From the NCBI RefSeq assembly GCF_900112025.1, contig NZ_FOKL01000002.1, positions 706,339 through 770,338 on the forward strand: DNA of 64,000 nucleotides. Direction: 5' to 3'. The DNA comes from Janthinobacterium sp. 344 (GTDB taxonomy: Bacteria > Pseudomonadota > Gammaproteobacteria > Burkholderiales > Burkholderiaceae_D). Shown piece after piece: positions 49,278-58,200 of the stretch (position 1 is the first letter of the stretch; every line of letters begins with the position of its first letter). The notes under the pieces were generated by a model. It was not told where the DNA came from. It did no database searches and saw only the letters and a list, made by a program, of their open reading frames with translations. The translations under genes were made by a program, and so were the position numbers.

Positions 49278-50244
49278 ACGCCTGGGTAATCTCGTCCGGC
49301 GAGAAAAACACGGGCAAGCCCAGGCCGCGCGCCACGGCCACCATCTGGTCGGCCCCGGCCGACGCTCCGCCAATGCGCAGCACGGCATCGCAATGGCTCA
49401 ATAAACGCGTCGCATGCGCGTGAAACAATTCCTCGTACACGGCATCGCCCACCCGGGTTGAGCCTGCCAGCGCCAGCATGGGCAAGGCCAGCCATTCACC
49501 GAGCACGGGCATGTGTCCCTTGGCATACAAGGGCAGGCAGACGGCTTGCATGGCCGCCACGTTCGCCGCCATCAGGGCGGGATCGTCACCCGTGCCGGAG
49601 CGGTAGGGGCCGGCGACGAGAATCTGCATGCCCTGCCACCTCTCTTGCGCTGGCGGCATCAGTTGCAGTTGCACATGCTGCAGCAGCATGATGGTCTTGC
49701 CGTCGCAGATGCGCCCATCGGCCACCATCCGCATCGCCTGCGCCAGCGGCAACTCCAGCACTTCGATATCTTCGCCTTCATGCGCCAGTCCGCCCCCATC
49801 GCTGATGCGGCTGGCCGGGTCGTATTCGGCGACAAAGAAATGCAGACGCTCCGTCACGGAGCCGGGGCTCATGAAGGCCTCGAACACCTTGTGTACGTCG
49901 CCCACGGCGTAGCCCGTTTCTTCTTCCACTTCGGCGCGGATGCGCTGCTCGGCGCTGGCCTGTTCCAGCAAGCCGGCCGCCGCCTCGATCAGGAAACCGT
50001 CATGGCCTTGACGATACGTGGGGAAGCGGAACTGGCGGATCAGGATCACCGTGCGCTTGACTTTGTTGTAGAGCAGGATGGTGGCCCCGTCGCCGCGGTC
50101 ATAGGTTTCCCGCGTCTGCGTCTGCCACTGGCCGTCACGGCGCAGATAATCGAACGTGGTTTTCTGCAACAGATACCAGTCGTGCGACAGCGTCTGCACG
50201 CCCTGGATGCGGACCCGCTCCGGCTGTTTAGTTTGTTCACCCAT
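49276..50244 (-). CDS. NudK-type Nudix hydrolase fused to a DUF4406 domain
   Basis: A 322-residue fusion. Residues about 10-200 resemble E. coli NudK (GDP-mannose/ADP-ribose-type pyrophosphatase): AAAGLLEQ, EVEEETGYAVGDVHKVFEAFMSPGSVTERLHFF, then EDIEVLELPLAQA and DGKTIMLLQ. Residues about 208-322 (MQILVAGPYRSGTGDD...SHCDAVLRIGGASAGADQMVAVARGLGLPVF) match DUF4406, a nucleoside-deoxyribosyltransferase-like fold. AAGGAG five bases ahead fixes the start at 50244. Divergent from a DeoR gene, it probably handles a nucleoside-diphosphate derivative. Confidence 0.88.
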   Translation of the reverse strand: MGEQTKQPERVRIQGVQTLSHDWYLLQKTTFDYLRRDGQWQTQTRETYDRGDGATILLYNKVKRTVILIRQFRFPTYRQGHDGFLIEAAAGLLEQASAEQRIRAEVEEETGYAVGDVHKVFEAFMSPGSVTERLHFFVAEYDPASRISDGGGLAHEGEDIEVLELPLAQAMRMVADGRICDGKTIMLLQHVQLQLMPPAQERWQGMQILVAGPYRSGTGDDPALMAANVAAMQAVCLPLYAKGHMPVLGEWLALPMLALAGSTRVGDAVYEELFHAHATRLLSHCDAVLRIGGASAGADQMVAVARGLGLPVFFSPDEITQA

Positions 50245-50289
50245 CGTGTCTCCTTGTGTTGACATGTGCTTGCCTTCGCCGACTTTATC

Positions 50290-50306
50290 ATGCAAACTCG
50301 TGCAAT
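50290..50306. repeat. TGCAA direct repeat before the DeoR-family gene
   Basis: ATGCAAA and GTGCAAT start ten bases apart (50290 and 50300), 24-40 bp before the DeoR-family start and just after a TTGACA at 50259. The spacing equals that of 44441-44457, suggesting one operator type used for autoregulation and for the ABC importer. Confidence 0.45.
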
Positions 50307-50329
50307 ATCAAGAAAATACAAGAAAATCC

Positions 50330-51094
50330 ATGCTCACACATCAACGCAAACAATACCTGCTGGACTTGCTCCAGCGCGAAGGCCAGATCGTCGCCAAGGC
50401 CGTCAGCGACGCCCTGGGCTTGTCGGAAGACACGATACGCCGCGACTTGCGCGAACTGGCAAAAGAGGGATTACTGGAGCGCGTGCACGGCGGCGCCCTG
50501 CCCTTGCTGCCCCGCTCGCCCGCGCTGGCGCCGTTTGCGGGGCGCGAACAGATTTCCGCGGAAGCCAAGCCCGCCATCGGCCGCGCGGCGGGCGCCATGA
50601 TACAAACGGGGCAAGTGGTGTTCATCGATGGCGGCACGACCGCCGTGCAGCTGGCGCGCCAGCTGCCGCGCGAATTGCGCGCCACCATCGTCACGCACAG
50701 CCCGTCGATTGCCGTCGAACTGTTGCATCACCCATCGATCGAGGTGCTGATGCTAGGCGGGCGCCTGTACAAGCACTCGATCGTGGGCGTCGGTGCCGCC
50801 ACGGTGGAAGCGATCGGCCGCATCCGCGCCGACCTGTATTTCATGGGCGTGTCCAGCCTGCATCCGCAGGCGGGCATCACCACGGGCGACTATGAGGAAG
50901 CGTGCGTGAAACGCGCGCTGAGCGACGCCGCCGCACGCACCGTTGTGCTGGCATCGCCGGAAAAGTTCAACACAACTTCGCCGTTCCAAGTCGCGCCCTT
51001 GAACCAGGTCAGCGATATCGTCGTGCACCGCGAAACCGATGAAACACTGCTGGCCCCCTACCGCGAGATGGGAATCCACCTCACCCTGGCATGA
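50330..51094 (+). CDS. DeoR-family transcriptional regulator
   Basis: A 254-residue DeoR/GlpR-type repressor: N-terminal helix-turn-helix RKQYLLDLLQREGQIVAKAVSDALGLSEDTIRRDLRELAKEGLLERVHGGAL (about 5-57) and a sugar-phosphate-sensing domain with IDGGTTAVQLARQLP (about 102) and NTTSPFQVAP near the end. It is divergent from the NudK-DUF4406 gene in an 85-bp region. A phosphorylated sugar from nucleoside breakdown is a reasonable but unproven effector. Confidence 0.93.
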   Translation: MLTHQRKQYLLDLLQREGQIVAKAVSDALGLSEDTIRRDLRELAKEGLLERVHGGALPLLPRSPALAPFAGREQISAEAKPAIGRAAGAMIQTGQVVFIDGGTTAVQLARQLPRELRATIVTHSPSIAVELLHHPSIEVLMLGGRLYKHSIVGVGAATVEAIGRIRADLYFMGVSSLHPQAGITTGDYEEACVKRALSDAAARTVVLASPEKFNTTSPFQVAPLNQVSDIVVHRETDETLLAPYREMGIHLTLA

Positions 51095-51095
51095 A

Positions 51096-51119
51096 AAAAG
51101 CGGCCCGCAGGCCGCTTTT
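51096..51119. terminator. Bidirectional intrinsic terminator
   Basis: AAAAGCGGCC-CGCA-GGCCGCTTTT, a perfect ten-base stem one base after the DeoR stop, shared with the convergent nuclease gene. Confidence 0.92.
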
Positions 51120-51127
51120 CACTCATT

Positions 51128-52198
51128 TCACTGCGGCCAAATGGCCTGTAACAGCGAGGCCAGGTGATAGCCGCCCTCGATCAGCTGCTGCTTTGCCAGC
51201 GCCGAGCTGGGCACCGGATAATTGTCGGGCACCGTCAAACTCCAGACGTTGTAGACCTCGCCCTTGCGGCTGGTCTGCTGCGTGGCCGGTCCCGCCGCCA
51301 CGTCCGCGAAGGCAAGCTTCGAGGCGGCCAGCGAGGCATCGGCCCATTGATACGGCCAGTTGACGGGGTCGCCGCTGTTGCCACTGACCTCAGGCGCGCT
51401 GGCGATCACGGTGCTGGCAAACTGCTGCGGCGTGCGCGTGCTCAGGCGGCGCATGGCGTAATCGACCACGGTCGTATCCCAGTAGGAATGCAGGGGCTTG
51501 GTGGGCGACTTCGGATAGTTGCTGGCAGGCTTGGCATCGCCCTCGTCCGCCGGCAGCGGCGCGGGAATCACGGCGTCCGACAAGGCCGTCATCTTCGCAT
51601 CGTCGAGCAGCAAGTCGTTGCCGCCGCGCGCATTGAAAACGGCGACGTCGTCGATCTGCGCCTGCGTGGCGGGCACGAAGAACTGGCCATCCTTGCCGAG
51701 AAACGCATTGCCCACATGCAGCGGCTGGTGGATATCGCCCACCAGGTGCGTGATCAAAATCAGCGCTTCGCGCTGGCTGAAGCCATGCGGATTGCTGGCC
51801 GCATCAGCCTTGCCTTGCAGTACCAGGATCGCCTGCTTGAGCGTCTGCACGATATCGTCATCGGCCGTGCCCACGCCATGGTCGTGGTAATGCGCGCTCT
51901 GGAAGGGCACGTTCGTGTAATGGTATTGGCCATGCTTGGGGTTCGCCGCCACGTAGGTCAGCATTTCCGGCGATTGCGGGCCGCAATACGTGCCCTTCAC
52001 GCAATCGGGCCAGTTGGCGATCTTTTCCAGGCTTTCGCCCGGCAGCAGCAACTGGCTGATGTGCGCCTGCGCCGCGCTGCCCTTGAGCAATTGATCGGCG
52101 ATGGCGCCCACGGCGCGGTGGCCATCGCTACCCCAGGCCAGCGCATTGCCGGAAGCAAAGGCGGCGCCCAGCGCCAGCACGCTGAGTAATTTGTTCAT
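51128..52198 (-). CDS. Exported S1/P1-type nuclease
   Basis: A 356-residue protein with a signal peptide ending ALA-WGSDGHRAVG, which exposes the N-terminal Trp that binds zinc in mature P1 nuclease. Further zinc ligands are HYHDH near 115-120 and HLVGDIHQPLHVG (about 160-172). S1/P1 nucleases cut single-stranded DNA and RNA and remove 3'-phosphates. With the PLD-like and 5'-nucleotidase genes upstream on the same strand it should break extracellular nucleic acid into nucleosides. Confidence 0.93.
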   Translation of the reverse strand: MNKLLSVLALGAAFASGNALAWGSDGHRAVGAIADQLLKGSAAQAHISQLLLPGESLEKIANWPDCVKGTYCGPQSPEMLTYVAANPKHGQYHYTNVPFQSAHYHDHGVGTADDDIVQTLKQAILVLQGKADAASNPHGFSQREALILITHLVGDIHQPLHVGNAFLGKDGQFFVPATQAQIDDVAVFNARGGNDLLLDDAKMTALSDAVIPAPLPADEGDAKPASNYPKSPTKPLHSYWDTTVVDYAMRRLSTRTPQQFASTVIASAPEVSGNSGDPVNWPYQWADASLAASKLAFADVAAGPATQQTSRKGEVYNVWSLTVPDNYPVPSSALAKQQLIEGGYHLASLLQAIWPQ

Positions 52199-52212
52199 CG
52201 AATTCTTCACCG

Positions 52213-53442
52213 TTACTCCTTGCCTTGCGGCGCGGCCTTGGCCGGCTTCGGATACTGCTTGTTGATGTCGATCGGCTGCGCATACGCCGAGTTCCACGTC
52301 TGCTCATGCAAGGCCGCGATGCGTTGCGCCATGGCATCGTTGCGCAGCACCACTTCCAGGTTGCGCGACAAGTCGAAATAGCCGCCCGCCCAGTTGCTCG
52401 TGCCGACCCAGGCCAGCTTGCCGTCGATGCTCATGGTCTTGCTGTGGATCACGCGCGCGAACGGAATAAAACCCGTCGATGCTGTCGGCAAGGCGACGAT
52501 GCGGATTTCCACGTTCGGCACCAGGGCCAGGCTTTTCAGGTAGGCAATGGCGGGCGCTTCCGTGTTCCAGTTCGATACCATCAGCTTGATCTTCACGCCA
52601 CGCTGGGCGGCCGCGCGCACGGCGTTGTCGATCACGGCGTAATACGGGCGCGTGCGGTTCGGGCCATACGACAGCGGTGCGTAATCGAGCAGCTGGATGC
52701 GCACCTCGCTTTTCGCGTCCGCCAGCAAGGCCGGCAAGCCCGTTTCCGAATCGCCCACGCCGGCCGGGTTATACGCATTCGGGCTGGCCAGCAGGAAAGC
52801 GTTTTGCGCGTAATTGGCCGGCACCACCTTGCTGTTGAGTACAGTGGCGCGGCTGCCTTGCGACGTCAATGCCTGCGCTTGCCAATCCTGCTCGAAGATG
52901 GCTTGTACCTGGCTGACCATGGCGGGCTCCGTGATCTTCAATCCCGTCTCATGGATGTGCTCGAACGAGCGCCAGTCGAAATTCTGGCTGCCGATGTACG
53001 CCACCTGGCCATCGACGGCCAGGTATTTCGCGTGCACGATGCCATTGCCCGTGACCTTGTTGAAATCGATGAGGCGCAAGTCCAGGTTGGGAATCGCCTT
53101 GATCTGCGCGATGGTCGCCGCTTCCGACAGGCCCACGCCCTTCTGGTCCAGCAGGAAGCGGATCTTCACGCCGCGCTGGCCGGCGGCTGTCAGGCTGGCC
53201 AGCACTTTTTCAAAGGCCGTGCCCGGCTTGCTGACGGCATAGAACTGGGCGATGACGATCTCTTTCTTTGCCCCGTCGAACAGCTCGGTCCAGACGGCGA
53301 CGGGCTCGCGCAGATCGGGATTGGTCAAGGTGGTTTCTACGGGCGAGGTGTGCACCAGCTCGTAGCCGGGTATCGTGAAATCGGCGTGGGCGCTGGCCGC
53401 GAACAGGCTGGAGAGAAGTACGGAAACATATAAACGACGCAT
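52213..53442 (-). CDS. Exported phospholipase D-like protein
   Basis: A 409-residue protein with a signal peptide (to about residue 20) and two HKD motifs: HAKYLAVDGQVAYIGSQNFD (about 147) and HSKTMSIDGKLAWVGTSNWAGG (about 337). Both catalytic halves are intact. Members of this superfamily act on phospholipids or nucleic acids; neighbours (nuclease 14 bp downstream, 5'-nucleotidase 16 bp upstream) favour a nuclease or phosphodiesterase role. Confidence 0.9.
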   Translation of the reverse strand: MRRLYVSVLLSSLFAASAHADFTIPGYELVHTSPVETTLTNPDLREPVAVWTELFDGAKKEIVIAQFYAVSKPGTAFEKVLASLTAAGQRGVKIRFLLDQKGVGLSEAATIAQIKAIPNLDLRLIDFNKVTGNGIVHAKYLAVDGQVAYIGSQNFDWRSFEHIHETGLKITEPAMVSQVQAIFEQDWQAQALTSQGSRATVLNSKVVPANYAQNAFLLASPNAYNPAGVGDSETGLPALLADAKSEVRIQLLDYAPLSYGPNRTRPYYAVIDNAVRAAAQRGVKIKLMVSNWNTEAPAIAYLKSLALVPNVEIRIVALPTASTGFIPFARVIHSKTMSIDGKLAWVGTSNWAGGYFDLSRNLEVVLRNDAMAQRIAALHEQTWNSAYAQPIDINKQYPKPAKAAPQGKE

Positions 53443-53458
53443 GGTTTTTCCTTGTAGG

Positions 53459-55168
53459 TTATTTGACGCGCACGATGCGGCCCGCCGACGTGGCGCTGCC
53501 AGCGGGCTTGCCGGCGCGCGCGCGGGCGATCAGGTAGTCGCTGAAGGCGTCGATGTCGCGCACGCCCGTATCCAGGCGGCGCGTGCCGGCCGCCAGCACG
53601 GTAAAGCGGTCGCCGCCGCCGGCGAGGAAACTATTGGCGGCGACTCTGTATTGTTGACGATCATCGATGGCCACGCCATCGAGCATGATGCTGCCTGGCA
53701 GCACGCGCTGCCCCTGGGGCTGCGTGCTGTCCCAGCGGTAGGTAAAACCTTCGGACACTTGCAGCAGATTGCCCTCGCCGGCCTCTTCGCCCGGCCATTG
53801 CTGTTCGAGCAAGGTGCGGATTTGCGCGCCGGACAGACTGACGACGATCAAGGTATTCCCGAACGGGACCACGGCCTGGTTCTGGCCCACGTTCGTCATC
53901 AGGTCCGCGCCCGCTTCCAGGTCCTTGCGGATGCCGCCATTGTTCATCAGGCCGATTTGCGCGCCTGCAGCGCGCGCGCCGAACAGGGTGCTGTCGGCCA
54001 CCAGGTCGCCCAGCGCGGAAGCACCGCTGCCCTTGGTGCTGCGGCCCACGGTAGGCACGGCGATGACGGCCACGGGACGCGACAATTCGGCCGCGCTGCG
54101 CCGCTTCACCGATTCCAGGTAGGCTGCCACGGCAGGATCTGGCTCAAACTGGCCCGGCAGCATGACGACGTTGCGTGCGCTGGCATCGATCACGGCATTT
54201 TTGACGGGATCGACCTTGAGCTTGATGCGCGTGAGCATGTGCCCGCCCATCTGTGCTTGCGTGACCAGGCGGCCATCGACGCGGCACAGATAGCCCTGGT
54301 GCGAGTGGCCGCTGATGACCAGCTGGATGGCGGGATCGAGGCGCTTCACCACGTCGACCACTTCACCCTTCAGGCCGCTGCAATCCGCCTGGTCAACAGC
54401 TTCGGGCGTCTCGCCGCCCTGGTGCAGCAGCACGACAAAGACGCCCACGCCCTGCGCGCGCAATGGCGGCAAGGTGGCGTTGATGGCGTCGGCTTCATCG
54501 CCGAACTGCAAGCCCGTGATGCCGGCCGCCGTCACCACGGAGGGCGTGTCTTTCAGCACGGCGCCGATCAGGCCCACCTTGACGCCATGCGCCTCTTCGA
54601 TGCGGTAGGCCGGCAGCAGTGACTTGCCCGTCTGCGTGTCGATCACGTTGGCGGCCAGGTAGGCATAGCTGGCGCCCTTGAAGTCGGGGCTGAACTTGCA
54701 CGCCTTGTCGGCGCGCGACGATTCGCAGCCGCCGCGCTGCTGGCGCAGCAATTCCGCCTTGCCCTGGTCAAACTCATGGTTGCCGACCGAACTGGCCTTC
54801 ATGCCCAGCATATTCATGGCCACGATGCTCGGCTCGTCCGCCCACAGCGCCGACATGGCGGGACTGGCGCCCACCAGGTCGCCATTGCCGACAAAAATCA
54901 ATTGCGCATCCTCCTTGCGCCATGCCGCCAGGGCGCCGGACAAGGTATCGATGCCGCCCGCCTGCACCGTCTGGCGAACCGGGTCGGTAACGCTGGTGTA
55001 GGTGAATTTGCTGCGGTCGAGGTTGCCGTGGAAATCGTTCAGGGCGACCAGGTTCACTTCAATCGGGCCGCTGGACGCAGCCTGTGGCGCGGAAGCGAAA
55101 TGGCTGCAGCCGGACAGGATGAGGATCAGGGCCGCGCTGGCGACCGGAGTGCGTAGGAAGTGAGCCAT
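53459..55168 (-). CDS. 5'-nucleotidase / UshA-like metallophosphatase lipoprotein
   Basis: A 569-residue lipoprotein (lipobox LSGC near residue 21). The metallophosphatase domain has LNDFHGNLD (about 47), GNGDLVGASP, GNHEFDQGK (about 131) and ISGHSHQG; the C-terminal 5'-nucleotidase domain has MNNGGIRKDLEAG (about 408). UshA-type enzymes dephosphorylate nucleotides outside the inner membrane, producing importable nucleosides. It lies between the TonB receptor and the PLD gene on one strand. Confidence 0.93.
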   Translation of the reverse strand: MAHFLRTPVASAALILILSGCSHFASAPQAASSGPIEVNLVALNDFHGNLDRSKFTYTSVTDPVRQTVQAGGIDTLSGALAAWRKEDAQLIFVGNGDLVGASPAMSALWADEPSIVAMNMLGMKASSVGNHEFDQGKAELLRQQRGGCESSRADKACKFSPDFKGASYAYLAANVIDTQTGKSLLPAYRIEEAHGVKVGLIGAVLKDTPSVVTAAGITGLQFGDEADAINATLPPLRAQGVGVFVVLLHQGGETPEAVDQADCSGLKGEVVDVVKRLDPAIQLVISGHSHQGYLCRVDGRLVTQAQMGGHMLTRIKLKVDPVKNAVIDASARNVVMLPGQFEPDPAVAAYLESVKRRSAAELSRPVAVIAVPTVGRSTKGSGASALGDLVADSTLFGARAAGAQIGLMNNGGIRKDLEAGADLMTNVGQNQAVVPFGNTLIVVSLSGAQIRTLLEQQWPGEEAGEGNLLQVSEGFTYRWDSTQPQGQRVLPGSIMLDGVAIDDRQQYRVAANSFLAGGGDRFTVLAAGTRRLDTGVRDIDAFSDYLIARARAGKPAGSATSAGRIVRVK

Positions 55169-55218
55169 GGAATGATATTTATTAAAAAGGGGAAAGAGTA
55201 AACCATCTTCTGTATAAA

Positions 55219-55251
55219 AAAAACGGCTGGTGTCGCCACCAGCCGTTTTTT
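55219..55251 (-). terminator. Intrinsic terminator after the large TonB receptor
   Basis: AAAACGGCTGGTG-TCGC-CACCAGCCGTTTT with flanking A- and T-runs between the TonB receptor stop (55282) and the 5'-nucleotidase ATG (55168). The nuclease/nucleotidase group therefore likely needs its own promoter or readthrough. Confidence 0.92.
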
Positions 55252-55281
55252 AGTCTGCCAAGCTACGAGGCAAGGACGATA

Positions 55282-58200
55282 TTAGAACTCGTACTTGACC
55301 GTGGCTTGCAGCGCCCATTGCGATTCGCCTTTGACTTGACGCGTTTCCAGGCTTTCCACCACAGGACGGGTGTTGTACACATACTTGCCGTTTTCCATAC
55401 CGACATAGTCCACGAAGCTGCGCACCTGGCCACCTGCGCTCTGGAAGCCCACTTCATTGATGCGGCCCCATTTGCGATTCAGCAGGTTGCCGACGTTCAG
55501 GATATCGAAGGTAATGATGCCTTTGTTACCCTTGAAGAAGCCTGGTACTTCCTGGCTCATGCGCACATCGAAGCTGTTGGTCCATGGAGAAAAACTCTCG
55601 TTACGGCCAATCACGCCACCTTTGGCTTTGCGCAGGTCGCCATTGGCGTTGACCACTTTCCAGAACGCTGCCTCGTTGGCGGCGCGCGCTGCTGGCGTCG
55701 CACCGGAGAACACCACTTCGCCCGAACCTGGCGCGCTAGGGATGTACATCAGGTCGTTGCCGGCCAGGCCGTCACCGTTCAAGTCGTTGTTGATGGTCCA
55801 GCTGTATGGCTTGCCGCTACGGCCTTCATAGAACAGACCGAAGGTGGTCTTGTATTCGCCGAAGAAACGTTTTTGCCAGTTCACGTTGGCGGTGAAGCGA
55901 TCCTTGACCAGATAGTTCGAGTTGGACGCCACGTTTTCATTCGGATTGAACACGGCGCGCGAACCCCAGTTCGAGCTCGAGGTCGACGACGTCAGCGGCG
56001 ATACTTCAGTGCCATCGGTGTAGGTGTACGACGAGCCCCACGACAGGCCATCACGGGTCGGGCTGCGCACCGACAGGGTCAGCACGTTCGACTCGCCCTT
56101 GTCGGTATTTTTAGCCATCAGCACCTGGCCGAAAGCGGCATTGCTGCCAGCCTTGGTCAAGGCGCTGCAATTGGCGCCGCCGATCAGGGCGCCATTTGCA
56201 TTCCAGCAAGCCGTATTGTAGGCGTTAGGACCATAGTACATTGGACGGCCATCGCTGCCGGTCGCCGTTGGCGCGCCCATGTTCAGCTCTTCGTAGTAAA
56301 TCGCGCTCTTGGTCTGGAAGCGCAGGTATTCCGCGCTGACAATCAGGCCCATCCATGGCAACTCATGTTCGATGGCCAGGTTGGCTTTCCATACCGATGG
56401 TTGCGCCAGGTCCTGGCTCAGGGCATCGACCTTCATTGCCGGGATAACCGCCGGCACGCTCGTTGGCTGCTTGGTTGGATCAGGATTGAAGAAACCATCG
56501 GAGGTCGGGCAAGTGCCGGCCGACGAGGCGCAAGTAATGTTCTGGGTTGCCATGCCGGTGTTCTGGTAAGGATTGCCCAGCCAGACGCTCATCGCCGCGC
56601 CCTGGAACAAGCCGACGCCGCCGCGAATTTGCGTCGGACGCGCCGATTCCAGCTTGTAGTTGAAGCCAAAACGTGGCTGATACAGGTTTTCGCCGTCGAT
56701 GGTATGCGAGTTATCGATACCGAAACCGCCGGTCTGGCGACCGGTAGGCGTGGTACGGGCGACGGTTGCCTGTGCTGCACGCGCATTGTAGATCGGCTTT
56801 TCGCCGATGCGGGTGCCGTCGATGCGCAGGCCGGCGGTCAGCGTCAGCTGCTTGTTGACTTCCCAGGTGTCTTGCAGGAACAGGCCGATGTTTTTCAGCG
56901 AGAACGTCGCCACGGCATCATCCAGCGTGCGGCCTGCTTGTGGCACCTGATAGGTGTACGAGCTAGGACGGCCACGGCTGAAGTTTTCCAGCACGGCTGC
57001 CTGCAATTGCGCCGCCGTGGCGGTACCGCAGTTGATGGCACCGAACGAATAGGCAAACGTGGCGCTGCTGTTAATACAGCCGAAGGTGTAGTTACCGTTG
57101 ACGTTTTGCAGGAACGCATTATAGACGTCGTTCTTGCTGTAGTCGGTGCCGAACTTGACTTCATGCTCGCCCAGCGACCAGGTACCGGCTGCGTAGAAAT
57201 CCTTGGTTTTGGTGCCAAGAATGTTACGCTGACGGCTCATTTCGGTACCAAAGTTCAGGAAGCGGTTGCCGGTAGCCAGGCTCGACGGTGCGCCCGCTGG
57301 CAGCGCGCCGCTGAACTGCAGGCCGATTGCCGGCAGATAAGCGTTGTTGCGCGGTACGCTGTCGTAGTCGCGCGAGGACACTTTGACTTCGGTCGAGAAG
57401 GTCGGGGTCCACTCGGCGGTCCATTGACCAACCAGGGTTTCCAGGCTCTTGTTCTGGTCATACCAGTACGAGCTCAGCGACAGGCCAGTGCCGGAAAAAC
57501 CGGTGTAAATCGGCTCGGACTGTTCCGTCTTGGTGTAACGCAGCATCATGCGCTGGGTGTCGGTCAGGTTCCAGTCCAGCTTGAGCAACTTTTCCGTCGC
57601 CGTGAATTCGGAACCCGCAGGAACTGCCGAAGTACCAGCATCGATACCGTATTTATCCTTGGCAATCGCAATCGCGCTATCGATGGCGCCTTGGGTAATG
57701 GCAACGTTGGTCTGTGCGCTGCCGACAGGACCGAATGCTGGCGCGCCGCGCGAGCTGGTGGTTTTTTCGTAGTTAGCAAACAGGAACAGCTTGTCTTCGA
57801 TCAGCGGGCCGCCCAGGGTGATGCCCTTGGTGGTGTCTTTCGATTTTGGCGGTGCGTAGTACGTGTCGTCGGTGCTGTTGTAACGGTCGCCCGACATGGT
57901 GTCATTACGGAAAGCGTAGTAGACACTGCCCTTGACCTTGTTGGTGCCCGATTTGGTCACCGCGTTGACGTTCGCGCCGGTGTAGCCTTTTTGGGTGACG
58001 TCGTAGTTGGCCACGTTCACCTGCACCGACTGGATCGCTTCGATCGAAATTGGCTGCTTGCCAGTCGCGGTACCGGACGCTTCCAGGCCGAACGTGTCGT
58101 TCACGGCCACGCCGTCAATCGTCATCGAGTTGTAGCGCGAGTTTTGACCGGCAACGGAGATTTCACCGCGCTCTTTGTCCGTTTGCGACAGGCGTGGGTC

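Noticed and set aside
50245-50295. Longer starts of the NudK-DUF4406 gene
   Set aside because: AAGGAG lies at the right distance only from ATG 50244; the upstream ATGs have no ribosome site.
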